DNA from: Methanothrix sp.
Lineage (GTDB): Archaea; Halobacteriota; Methanosarcinia; Methanotrichales; Methanotrichaceae
DNA: 21,775 nucleotides
Direction: 5' to 3'
Assembly: GCA_003162615.1 (NCBI GenBank)
Contig: PMNG01000144.1
Location: forward strand, 8,519-30,293
Under the pieces are notes generated by a model. That model was not told the DNA's origin. It did not search any database and worked only from the letters and a program-made list of their open reading frames with translations. This document shows, piece by piece, positions 15,561 to 21,775 of this stretch (position 1 is the first letter of the stretch; each line of letters opens with the position of its first letter). Made by a program: the position numbers and the translations under genes.

Positions 15561-16330
15561 CTTATCTGCTCCTGGGAGTTCCTCTCCGCCAATCGCTGTA
15601 GCGAGGCCTCAGTCCAGAGCGTAAGCCTTCCGGCATGGGTTCCCGGTGCCAACATCTCTGCATTCAGTCCGTCCACGTTGATGAAGTCCACGCCCGGCAG
15701 ATTCCTGGCCGCCTTTCCGAGGCCTTGGTCCTTTCCTACAACGATGAGCAGGCTTTTTCTGTTCTTGTACTTCCTTCCACGCAGCTTTCCCTTGCCAGCA
15801 CGTATGGTTCTGCCGTTCTTAGCCCGCTCCACATCGCCCCATAGGCCGGCAGCCACCAGGAACTTCTTTACGTCCGAGGTTTTATTCAGGGATTCCAGGT
15901 CGCTCTTGACGACAACAGGCAGCTCTCCGGAGAAGACGTGTCCTCTGGCGGAGACGAGGTCGGATACGGCCGTTGCAGCTATGGCAGAGCGGATGGCCTT
16001 CCTCCTCTCCTTTATGTTGATCTTCTCAGTCTGATCGGCGTTTGGCTGAGGCGCATGAGACCTTCTGCCTCCCTTGGCCATGGGTATGCCTGCCGCCCGT
16101 CTGGCGTTGATGATCCTGGGAACTCTAGAGACACCGTGACCCGGTCCCCATGACCTGGCGGATGTATTCATGCCGGCGTAGAAGTGAGGCCCGTAGGACT
16201 GCAGCCTGTTGGCCTGAGCAGAGAGAACGGCTCTCTTGATCAGATCCGGCCTGTACTCCTCATCGAACACGGCAGGTAGGTCAATCTGACCTGCCTGGTT
16301 TCCCGATAAATCGATAACGTTCGCCTTCAT
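15557..16330 (-). CDS. rpl4: 50S ribosomal protein L4 (uL4)
   Basis: 257 residues. Globular domain with MKANVIDLSGNQAGQIDLP and the internal extended loop SWGPGHGVSRVPRIINARR, which follows YGPHFYAGMNTSAR and reaches the exit tunnel. The C-terminal half includes KKFLVAAGLWGDVERAKNGR and LLIVVGKDQGLGKAARNLPG, followed by VDFINVDGLNAEMLAPG. This matches archaeal L4/eukaryotic L4. It overlaps the L3 stop at its start and L23 at its end (both ATGA). Confidence 0.97.
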   Translation of the reverse strand: MKANVIDLSGNQAGQIDLPAVFDEEYRPDLIKRAVLSAQANRLQSYGPHFYAGMNTSARSWGPGHGVSRVPRIINARRAAGIPMAKGGRRSHAPQPNADQTEKINIKERRKAIRSAIAATAVSDLVSARGHVFSGELPVVVKSDLESLNKTSDVKKFLVAAGLWGDVERAKNGRTIRAGKGKLRGRKYKNRKSLLIVVGKDQGLGKAARNLPGVDFINVDGLNAEMLAPGTHAGRLTLWTEASLQRLAERNSQEQIR

Positions 16331-17337
16331 CTCAATCCCTGCTTGGACTCCTTGCTCACGTAGAGGAACGAAGGCGCCTTTACGAAGTTCTTTTCAGGTC
16401 TTGTTGCCTTTCTCATCCTTATCAGTCTCTTGACTGGCCCCGGCAAGCTTCCCTTAATCAGAATGTACTGGTTATTCACTACGCCATATCCGAGGAATCC
16501 TCCATCCGGAGTGATCTCAGATCCGTCATTGCCTATGGCCATCAATCTCTTGTTGAACTCGGTTCTCTGGTGGTAGCCCATCTGTCCGAGCTGGGGAACT
16601 CTCCAGCTGATGTGCGATGGATGCCAGGGTCCCAGGTTTCCTACGTGTCTGACTTTTCCGGTGCGGGCATGCTTTCTCTTGGCGAGCATTATTCCCCAAC
16701 GCCGGATAGGTCCCTGAGTTCCTTTGCCCTTGGTAATCGCAGATACATCCAGGATGTCTCCAACCTCGAAGACGTTTGTTATGGGAACCTGCTGTCCCAA
16801 AAGTCCGCGCGCCATATCCAGCCGTTCGCTCATCGCCCCGTTGGTTATGGGCATCTCCATGAGTTCCGGCTTCTTCTTGGGTATTCCCTTGACAAGCTTT
16901 GGGTTGGTGTGAGCTACGACCCGAATATCGGTTATGTTATCAATAATGGCCGCGAGGTCTTCTGCCGAGGAACCCCTGGTTTTCTTAGGCAGCGTAAGGG
17001 CCCTGGACAATTCGGAATCCAGGTTATCGGCCCAGATCTCGCCAGCGGGTCGCGCCCCTCCGTTGTACATCTCGTAGGCCCTAAGCGCCACCACGTTCAT
17101 GGGCGGCACCTCTACAACTGTCACTGGCACGGAGATCTCCATGCCCTCGGTGAGGCTTCTGGGTCTGTCGTCAGTCATAATGACGTGGGTCATGCCTGCT
17201 TTATACCCTGCAAAGCCAGTAATGCCAGCCTTCTCTCCGTCAGCCGCCCAGCTCCTGATTCTTGGAACCTCGCTCTTGGCTCGTATTCTCGGGCTATAGG
17301 CCAGCGAACCTCGTCTTGGTCGGTGAAGATGTCCCAT
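16327..17337 (-). CDS. rpl3: 50S ribosomal protein L3 (uL3)
   Basis: 336 residues, the long archaeal/eukaryotic form. MGHLHRPRRGSLAYSPRIRA is the archaeal start; GFAGYKAGMTHVIMTDDRPR is the L3 signature region, and the RRWGIMLAKRKHARTGKVRH segment with VGNLGPWHPSHISWRVPQLG and GQMGYHQRTEFNKR reaches the peptidyl-transferase centre. It begins directly after the TAA of the SPOUT gene, with GGAGG in that gene's last codons as SD. Confidence 0.97.
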   Translation of the reverse strand: MGHLHRPRRGSLAYSPRIRAKSEVPRIRSWAADGEKAGITGFAGYKAGMTHVIMTDDRPRSLTEGMEISVPVTVVEVPPMNVVALRAYEMYNGGARPAGEIWADNLDSELSRALTLPKKTRGSSAEDLAAIIDNITDIRVVAHTNPKLVKGIPKKKPELMEMPITNGAMSERLDMARGLLGQQVPITNVFEVGDILDVSAITKGKGTQGPIRRWGIMLAKRKHARTGKVRHVGNLGPWHPSHISWRVPQLGQMGYHQRTEFNKRLMAIGNDGSEITPDGGFLGYGVVNNQYILIKGSLPGPVKRLIRMRKATRPEKNFVKAPSFLYVSKESKQGLR

Positions 17338-18171
17338 TTACTCCTCCATTGCAACTAGGTTAAGCAGCGCCAGGGTGGCGAAGACCGCCTCCTCTACTCG
17401 GACTGTCTCTGTTCCCTGTTGCGGAATAGTGTTCATCATGCAGCATCTATCCATGAGCTTTTTACTCAAGAATGCATCAACGCCTCGTGCAGGGGAGCCG
17501 AATACCACCGCAAGGTCGCTAGGGCCTGCTCTTCCTATCTTGTGCAGTAGTTGGGTCGTCAAGGGCGTTCCCTTCCTTGAGGTAAGAAGCACAAAAGCGT
17601 CCGTCGAGCCAAGATAATCCTCAAGGCTCCCGACTACCTCTGTCTCGTACCCCCAGTATAGGGGGATCTCCTTTTGGCCAACAGGCTCAGCGGCGAGAGG
17701 GTCTAGCGAAAAGATTCTGACACTTAGGCGTTGTCCAGCTTCGAACTTCTTATCAGTTCGAAGGGGAATTGGGCGATCGACACCGATTTCCACCCATACG
17801 CCGCCATCAGATCCGACGCTTTCGACAACTGCTCCGACTCGGTACTCGCCGATCTTGAGCGCTGACGTCTTTGAGTTGATTGGATGATGAGGGGTGCGTA
17901 GCGGCGGCAGAATTCCGACGTGTCTTAGCTCTTCCCTTCGCGGGATGAGCAATCTACGCAGGTACTGCGGAGTATCCATGTATCGCAACACCATGCTTAT
18001 GAACCGGGAGTCGTCGAACTCTACATCCTTGTAGATGACGATCCGGTTTACGCGAAATACTGCTGCTGCCCTGGCGATAAGACCAACCTTGAGCGTGCGA
18101 ACACGCAGGTCCCGCGACTCCATCGTTAGAGAGGACGGGATTAGGATAGCTCTATCGCCGCAACCGTTCAT
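17338..18171 (-). CDS. SPOUT-fold RNA methyltransferase-like protein (DUF171/C9orf114 family)
   Basis: 277 residues. The family is represented by MTH1 of Methanothermobacter, a knotted SPOUT protein with an OB-like insertion, and is commonly encoded next to L3 in archaea. Seen here: LKVGLIARAAAVFRVNRIVI, FISMVLRYMDTPQYLRRLL, and RHVGILPPLRTPHHPINSKT early on; a middle OB/S1-like insertion (about 105-165, YRVGAVVESVGSDGGVWVEI); and the C-terminal knot region with VVFGSPARGVDAFL. The substrate is unknown; position at the operon head suggests rRNA modification. It is the first gene after the promoter and has almost no leader. Confidence 0.88.
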   Translation of the reverse strand: MNGCGDRAILIPSSLTMESRDLRVRTLKVGLIARAAAVFRVNRIVIYKDVEFDDSRFISMVLRYMDTPQYLRRLLIPRREELRHVGILPPLRTPHHPINSKTSALKIGEYRVGAVVESVGSDGGVWVEIGVDRPIPLRTDKKFEAGQRLSVRIFSLDPLAAEPVGQKEIPLYWGYETEVVGSLEDYLGSTDAFVLLTSRKGTPLTTQLLHKIGRAGPSDLAVVFGSPARGVDAFLSKKLMDRCCMMNTIPQQGTETVRVEEAVFATLALLNLVAMEE

Positions 18172-18199
18172 CTGATGTCCAAGTTGAGAAGATAGTGGA

Positions 18200-18209
18200 T
18201 ATATAAAAA
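18200..18209 (-). promoter_or_regulatory. TATA box of the ribosomal superoperon
   Basis: The minus strand reads TTTTTATATA preceded by AAACC, a strong archaeal BRE/TATA-like pair centred about 33 bp upstream of the ATG at 18171. Initiation 25-27 bp downstream falls only about 5-8 bases before the ATG, so the first mRNA would be nearly leaderless, in keeping with the absence of an SD there. It is the only clear promoter I see for the whole operon. Confidence 0.7.
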
Positions 18210-18258
18210 GGTTTGGTAAATGAGAGGGCCTATTCTCAGCATCCGGAGAGGGCGCGGG

Positions 18259-19803
18259 TCAGATGCCACCCTTCCCAAAGGCTGCCTCAAGAAGTCCTTT
18301 GCCCTGATCCTCACCATATGACTCTTCCAGATCCTTCAACGCGGCATCGAGTTGCTCCTTAGTGTAGTTGAGCTCCGATGCCATGCTGGAGACGGATTTG
18401 AAGGCGTTTTGTGCTTCCCCATGGCCAATGTACGCATATATCAAATAGCAAAGGGCTATCAGACGTACCCCATCATGCGCTCGACCCTGCGACTTGGCTA
18501 GTAAGCCGAGTTGGTAAAAGGTCGCAGCCTCACCCTCCCTGTCTCCAATCTCCTGGTTGATCTTCAGAGAGGTCTGGAACTTTTCGATAGCCAAGTCATA
18601 CTTGCTCAGTCTCAGGTCGATGATGGCTAGGCCATGCAAGATGGCAGCCTCGTTCCTCCGATCTCCTATCTCCTGTCCGAGCTCTAGGGAAGTCTGGAAC
18701 TTTTTGAGCGCCTCGTCTTGCTTGCTCAGTATCAGGTCGATCATAGCCAGATTATGAAGGACTGTAGCCTCACCTTGCTTGTTTCCGATCAGCGACGCGA
18801 TCGCCAGAGATTTTTGGTATTTGTCTTGTGCATCCTTGTAATTACCCTGTTGGTAGTCTATGCCAGCTAGTCCATTCCAAGCCATCCCGGCCTCAGCGGT
18901 CTTATCGGCAGATGCATCCAGACTTCTCTGATACCACTCTCGAGCTTCACGGAGATGCCCTCGGCATTCATAAACCATAGCAATTCGGTTCATCGGCAAT
19001 GGATGCTCCTCGTATCCTAGCATCTCCTGATTCAGCTGCACTACTTCCTCATAAATTCCATATCTTTCAAAACGTATTGAAATTATATCATTTATTTTTC
19101 TAGCCTGTCCGTACTCCTTGGCCTGAAGATATTGTGCCCGAGCCTCCATTAGGCAATCCAACCAGTTTAGATCCTGTTCGCCTTCTCGCTTCTGTAGATG
19201 TATCTCATTCAAGAAGTCACCTGCAGCCTTGTGGGCAGTCATTCGCTCCTCTGAGGAAATCTTCGCCATTAGCCACCATCGGAGCAGACCATAAATGGAC
19301 CATAAGGACTTTTCAGTATCTCGATAAGCGAAAGTGCGGTCCTCCCAATCCTTGGCAAATACTGCCACGACATCCGGTGCAACGCCCGCAGCAGCCGCTA
19401 AGCCCTCCAAGGTTACGGGGACGCCGTAGACTGCCGACCTCGACAAGGCTATCTGTGACTCCGGACTGAGATATCCATACAGCCTTTCAGTAAAGATATC
19501 ATCGAAGTATTTGTCCCGAATCTTCTGAAGCTCGCCAGCCTCGGCGTCAGTGGGCAGCTCTACCTTTGCCAGCTCCTTTTTCAGCATTTCAGTATCCATT
19601 TCCTTGATAGCCTCTCGGATTTGGAGAAGGAATCGAGGAGTCCCCCCGAACTTGCGGTAGAGATCCCGCAGAAGCTCCATGGGAAGCTCGCTAGAACGGA
19701 TGCGCTGCTCCACCTGCGGATCACGCTGCAAAATCTTGAGGAAGGACGACTCGGCGAAGTCGCTTAATTCCTCTCGGTGGGCCTTGGGCGGCAGGACTGG
19801 CAC
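18259..19803 (-). CDS. STAND arm and TPR sensor fragment (C-terminal part of the disrupted gene)
   Basis: 514 residues from the GTG at 19803; the same frame stays open upstream to about 19836, where IITTRYPPSD completes the NTPase sensor-1 region, so the GTG is not a natural start. Residues 1-100 contain the GGTPRFLL motif (53-60), typical of the helical lid of STAND NTPases; about 100-200 looks like a winged-helix domain. From about 210 on the protein is helical, with tetratricopeptide repeats in 40-residue steps at 305, 345, 385 and 425, followed by an acidic helix and GKGGI. TPR regions commonly bind the triggering partner in this architecture. The frame is intact for its whole length. Confidence 0.85.
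   Translation of the reverse strand: MPVLPPKAHREELSDFAESSFLKILQRDPQVEQRIRSSELPMELLRDLYRKFGGTPRFLLQIREAIKEMDTEMLKKELAKVELPTDAEAGELQKIRDKYFDDIFTERLYGYLSPESQIALSRSAVYGVPVTLEGLAAAAGVAPDVVAVFAKDWEDRTFAYRDTEKSLWSIYGLLRWWLMAKISSEERMTAHKAAGDFLNEIHLQKREGEQDLNWLDCLMEARAQYLQAKEYGQARKINDIISIRFERYGIYEEVVQLNQEMLGYEEHPLPMNRIAMVYECRGHLREAREWYQRSLDASADKTAEAGMAWNGLAGIDYQQGNYKDAQDKYQKSLAIASLIGNKQGEATVLHNLAMIDLILSKQDEALKKFQTSLELGQEIGDRRNEAAILHGLAIIDLRLSKYDLAIEKFQTSLKINQEIGDREGEAATFYQLGLLAKSQGRAHDGVRLIALCYLIYAYIGHGEAQNAFKSVSSMASELNYTKEQLDAALKDLEESYGEDQGKGLLEAAFGKGGI
18420..18891 (-). repeat. Tandem 120-bp TPR-coding repeats
   Basis: Units of 40 codons at 18772-18891, 18652-18771, 18532-18651, and a diverged fourth from 18531 leftward. 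The second and third agree at about 85 of 120 bases by hand count (about 71%) and share LSK, KFQTSL, QEIGDR; the first keeps QKSL-IGN at equivalent places. This points to duplication of one TPR unit within the gene. Confidence 0.75.
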
Positions 19804-19829
19804 ATCCGAGGGTGGATAGCGGGTAGTGA

Positions 19830-20657
19830 TTATGGCCTGGAGCCTCCAGTCAGGTTGTCCCGCAGGTTTTGGTAGAATCCCGATATCTCTGCGTCCAGAA
19901 TATGCCGGTCGGACTCGTCCAGGTTCGACTCGAAGTTGTCCAAGAGCAAGAGAAATTGTCCGCGGTTCAGAGCGCCAACAACGTCATGCATTCGATCCTC
20001 TACCGTTAAATCTGGATTCTTAAAGTCGTTAACCAAAGAATCCAGCTCGTTTGCCTTTCGTGTCGAGCCTTCAGATCTATGCTTCCTCGCCGCCTCGCGG
20101 AAGGCATCGCCAAAGGCTTGCAGCAAGCGGGCTGTGTTCAAAGGGTTCTCCTTTGAGCTAGGAACTGGAATCGGGATAAATCCATAGGTCTCCAGCTTTC
20201 GGGCAAGCCATGTGGCCAGGGCGCTCTTTCCACTGCCTCCCATTCCGGTAATAATTACGACCTGCAAATCTCCGCTACGCAAGGCGGGCAGGAGCCGCTG
20301 CTGCTCGCGCCTGCGGCCGACGAAGTGCTCGGCGTAGCCCTCCTTCATGCCAGGCAGAGCATCCTGAACCATTGCCGGTCTCGAAGGTTCCTCAACCGGC
20401 CTTTGAGTATCAGGATCAAAGATCATGCGCTGGTTAGTGGCAGCGTAAAGAACCGGCAGAGTCCAGGATGGATCGTCTCGCTTCTGGCAAACCTTCCATG
20501 CTTCCTGGCGGGCCAGGAGCAAGGCTCTGTCAACAGGCTGGGCGTCCTTCAGGTTCTTGTAGAATGTCTTGGCAAAATTTGTGGCCAGATCGTCGGCGAT
20601 GGACGCAGCCCACCCAACGGCCAGAGGAACCTCTGCAGAAACCAGCCCCTGGCAGAT
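19830..20657 (-). CDS. CHAT C-terminus plus STAND/NB-ARC-like NTPase fragment
   Basis: An open frame without its own convincing start, taken here from ATC at 20657. It begins with the missing CHAT end (CQGLVSAEVPLAVGWAASIA, then KNLKDAQPVDRALLLARQEA and WTLPVLYAATN). Next come EHFVGRRREQQRLLPAL, the entry motif of STAND NTPases, Walker A GMGGSGKS (20246-20223) and Walker B FLLLLDNFE (19955-19929). It stops after NLTGGSRP because of the second frame change, just before the TTR sensor motif, which lies in the next frame. This NTPase would act as an ATP-driven switch between sensor and effector. Confidence 0.82.
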   Translation of the reverse strand: MCQGLVSAEVPLAVGWAASIADDLATNFAKTFYKNLKDAQPVDRALLLARQEAWKVCQKRDDPSWTLPVLYAATNQRMIFDPDTQRPVEEPSRPAMVQDALPGMKEGYAEHFVGRRREQQRLLPALRSGDLQVVIITGMGGSGKSALATWLARKLETYGFIPIPVPSSKENPLNTARLLQAFGDAFREAARKHRSEGSTRKANELDSLVNDFKNPDLTVEDRMHDVVGALNRGQFLLLLDNFESNLDESDRHILDAEISGFYQNLRDNLTGGSRP

Positions 20658-21487
20658 ATACCTCCAATGGCTTCGATTGGAGCTTTACCACTCTGGCAGC
20701 CACTCACGAAAACACACTGAACACTGCTTCCTGCTAGAAATCTGCGAAGTTCTTCCGAAGGGACAAGATCTTTCTTGCCGTCTTCATCCTCAAAGGCGAA
20801 GCAGCCTTGCTCATCTATAACTGCACCATGGCCCGTGAGGTGAACGACGTGAGGCTTGAACTCATTTATTTTGTCCTTTAGCTCCTCAAAGGTTCCAAGG
20901 TCGCAAGAATCAAAGGCCACGTCTTGGCCGTAGATCGCTCTGAATAGGGCCTCTTCCTCGCGCTCGTAATCAAGAGTGTCCAGATCTGTCGGGGAGCAGG
21001 CCATGAAGAGTAGACGAAGAGGACGGGGTCGTAGGTCTCCTGTGAATGGTGCCAGTTGATTTTCCGAGCTGGGGAAGCGACGAATTCTAAACCATGAGTC
21101 AATGCCAAGGAAGTCGCTTTTAGGAGGAAGCAACAACTCCCAAGGAAGATTAAGCACCTCAGGAACGTCTGAGGCGATGACCAGGGATCTCATGGAGCCT
21201 ACGGGAACTCCAGCTTTTATCTTATCCCAAGAGGATGCCAGCCAGAGGTTGAAGAGCTGCTTTCCCAGGACTTTCTGAGCTTCAGCCTCTTTCATTGGCC
21301 TGCAGCCATGCTCGAATAAAGCTCCAAAACTGTGCGAGATCTCCCGAACCTTTTTGGAGTCCTCAAAAGAAAGGTTCTGGTTGCTTGCCAGGACCTTATC
21401 ATCAAGCATGATATGAAAGCAGTAGGTACTGTTGGGATGCTTTCCGGATTCACTTATGGATAAGGTGATTGTCGGCTCTTGACCCAT
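20549..21487 (-). CDS. CHAT domain fragment (N-terminal part of the disrupted gene)
   Basis: 312 residues as the frame reads. Residues about 1-145 are a variable N-terminal region (LNLPWELLLPPKSDFLGID is typical of CHAT proteins). The protease core starts at PRPLRLLFMACSPTD (155-169); the catalytic pair are His220 in HVVHLTGHG and Cys264 in VFVSGCQSG. After about residue 276 (GG) the frame runs into 36 unrelated residues (ARGWFLQRFL and beyond) and stops; the true continuation is in another frame. The ATG at 21487 has an AAGGGGA SD 3-9 bases upstream. As read, it would be a CHAT domain without its C-terminal strands and probably inactive. Confidence 0.85.
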   Translation of the reverse strand: MGQEPTITLSISESGKHPNSTYCFHIMLDDKVLASNQNLSFEDSKKVREISHSFGALFEHGCRPMKEAEAQKVLGKQLFNLWLASSWDKIKAGVPVGSMRSLVIASDVPEVLNLPWELLLPPKSDFLGIDSWFRIRRFPSSENQLAPFTGDLRPRPLRLLFMACSPTDLDTLDYEREEEALFRAIYGQDVAFDSCDLGTFEELKDKINEFKPHVVHLTGHGAVIDEQGCFAFEDEDGKKDLVPSEELRRFLAGSSVQCVFVSGCQSGKAPIEAIGGISARGWFLQRFLWPLGGLRPSPTIWPQILPRHSTRT

Positions 21488-21775
21488 TGTTCCCCTTGCC
21501 TAGAATTTGATTTTAAGGGAATATTTGTTGAGATACTTAAGAAGATATCTGAAGGCTTCAATGTCGCTATTGCTTTGCCGGTTTGTGCATCCTCATGGCG
21601 ACGGATGCATCTATCAATTGGCAAGAGCCAACCGCCGTAGCTACTCCAGGGCTCTTCCCTGCTCCTTGGCCAGGATGCTGCGCCGCCTCGCTCGCCCTGT
21701 CCCCGGTCTCCTGCTCGAACTTCAAATAAGTATGGACGTTGATACCTTCATCGTGCCCAGGACCTGGAAGTTGAG
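21488..21775. other. Right-edge region without a recognisable gene
   Basis: Besides the putative promoter, this holds a perfect palindrome AGATATCT (21543-21550), TGAAG-G-CTTCA (21550-21560), an inverted repeat TGCATCC/GGATGCA with a 10-base loop (21586-21609), and AAGAGCC/GGCTCTT with a 20-base loop (21623-21656). A minus frame is open from the right edge to a TAG at 21567 (68 codons) and a plus frame from ATG 21561 is open to the edge; neither resembles a family I know. The first could be the C-terminal end of a gene beginning outside the window. Confidence 0.4.
21510..21545 (-). promoter_or_regulatory. A+T-rich putative promoter of the CHAT-STAND-TPR gene
   Basis: The stretch upstream of the ATG at 21487 is A+T-rich against its surroundings and contains several TATA-like candidates on the minus strand: TTAAAA (21511-21516), AAATAT (about 21521-21526) and a CTTAAGTATC region (about 21533-21542). 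I cannot choose among them. The last would leave a leader long enough to hold the AAGGGGA SD. Confidence 0.35.

Larger units (their letters stand above)
18259..21487 (-). pseudogene. CHAT protease - STAND NTPase - TPR gene disrupted by two frameshifts
   Basis: Read across two small indels, this locus encodes one protein of about 1075 residues: an N-terminal region and CHAT caspase-like protease, a STAND/NB-ARC-like P-loop NTPase, a winged-helix-like/arm region, then TPR repeats. The frame changes at about 20654-20660 (apparent two-base AT duplication) and at about 19834-19838 (one base apparently missing). On either side of each break the protein reads on as expected for the families: GGI then CQGLVSAEVPLAVGW in CHAT, and GGSR then IITTRYPP in the NTPase sensor region. 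No slippery heptamer is visible at either site. The architecture is that of NLR-like signalling or antiviral ATPases with a protease effector. Either the gene is inactivated or the sequence has two errors. Confidence 0.85.

Noticed and set aside
16570..17358. A 262-codon open frame on the plus strand opposite L3
   Set aside because: It mirrors codon bias of L3 on the other strand, has no recognisable domain, no SD in a sensible place and fully overlaps an essential conserved gene.
20640..20670. Programmed ribosomal frameshifting as an explanation for the broken CHAT gene
   Set aside because: No slippery heptamer, and no evident pairing stem directly downstream; a second unrelated break in the same gene makes simple indels more likely.
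1..21775. CRISPR array, insertion sequence or rRNA gene
   Set aside because: I saw no regularly spaced short repeats, no transposase motifs with terminal repeats, and no rRNA sequence in the window.

Overview
The window is archaeal. It carries archaeal/eukaryotic-type ribosomal proteins (S4e, L19e, L32e), the RNase P subunit Rpp29, an archaeal SecY, an EMC3-like (DUF106) membrane protein, Cbf5 with a PUA domain, a tRNA without an encoded CCA end, and archaeal TATA boxes. Protein N-termini and gene order resemble Methanosarcinales-type methanogens, perhaps Methanothrix-like; that placement is an inference from remembered family sequences, not a search.

Every supported gene is on the minus strand, so transcription runs right to left. 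From the right edge: (1) 21488-21775, about 290 bp with small palindromes and no recognisable gene. (2) 18259-21487, a gene for a CHAT protease - STAND/NB-ARC-like NTPase - TPR protein of about 1075 residues, split into three reading frames by two small indels. (3) 18171 down to 2152, an S10/spc-type ribosomal superoperon of 28 protein genes: SPOUT RNA methyltransferase, L3, L4, L23, L2, S19, L22, S3, L29, Rpp29, S17, L14, L24, S4e, L5, S14, S8, L6, L32e, L19e, L18, S5, L30, L15, SecY, EMC3-like, cytidylate kinase and Cbf5. A tRNA-Ser(GGA) starts one base after the cbf5 stop. (4) 1-1912, a separate unit with its own TATA box, encoding a membrane-anchored dolichol-phosphate-sugar-synthase-like GT2 and a GT4 glycosyltransferase that runs off the left edge.

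The superoperon has one clear promoter, just upstream of the SPOUT gene. Its genes are packed with ATGA/TTGA overlaps or gaps of at most 12 bp, so translational coupling is likely. It links ribosome assembly, RNA processing and modification (SPOUT methyltransferase, RNase P, Cbf5), membrane insertion (SecY, EMC3-like) and nucleotide supply (Cmk). Several starts were moved from the longest open frame, using Shine-Dalgarno position and the expected family N-terminus.

The most interesting element is the CHAT-STAND-TPR gene. It has the architecture of NLR-like, protease-armed signalling or antiviral ATPases, and it lies 87 bp upstream of an essential operon on the same strand. The 28 neighbouring protein genes are intact, so the two indels are more likely real inactivation, recent decay or variation than general sequence error, but reads are needed to decide.
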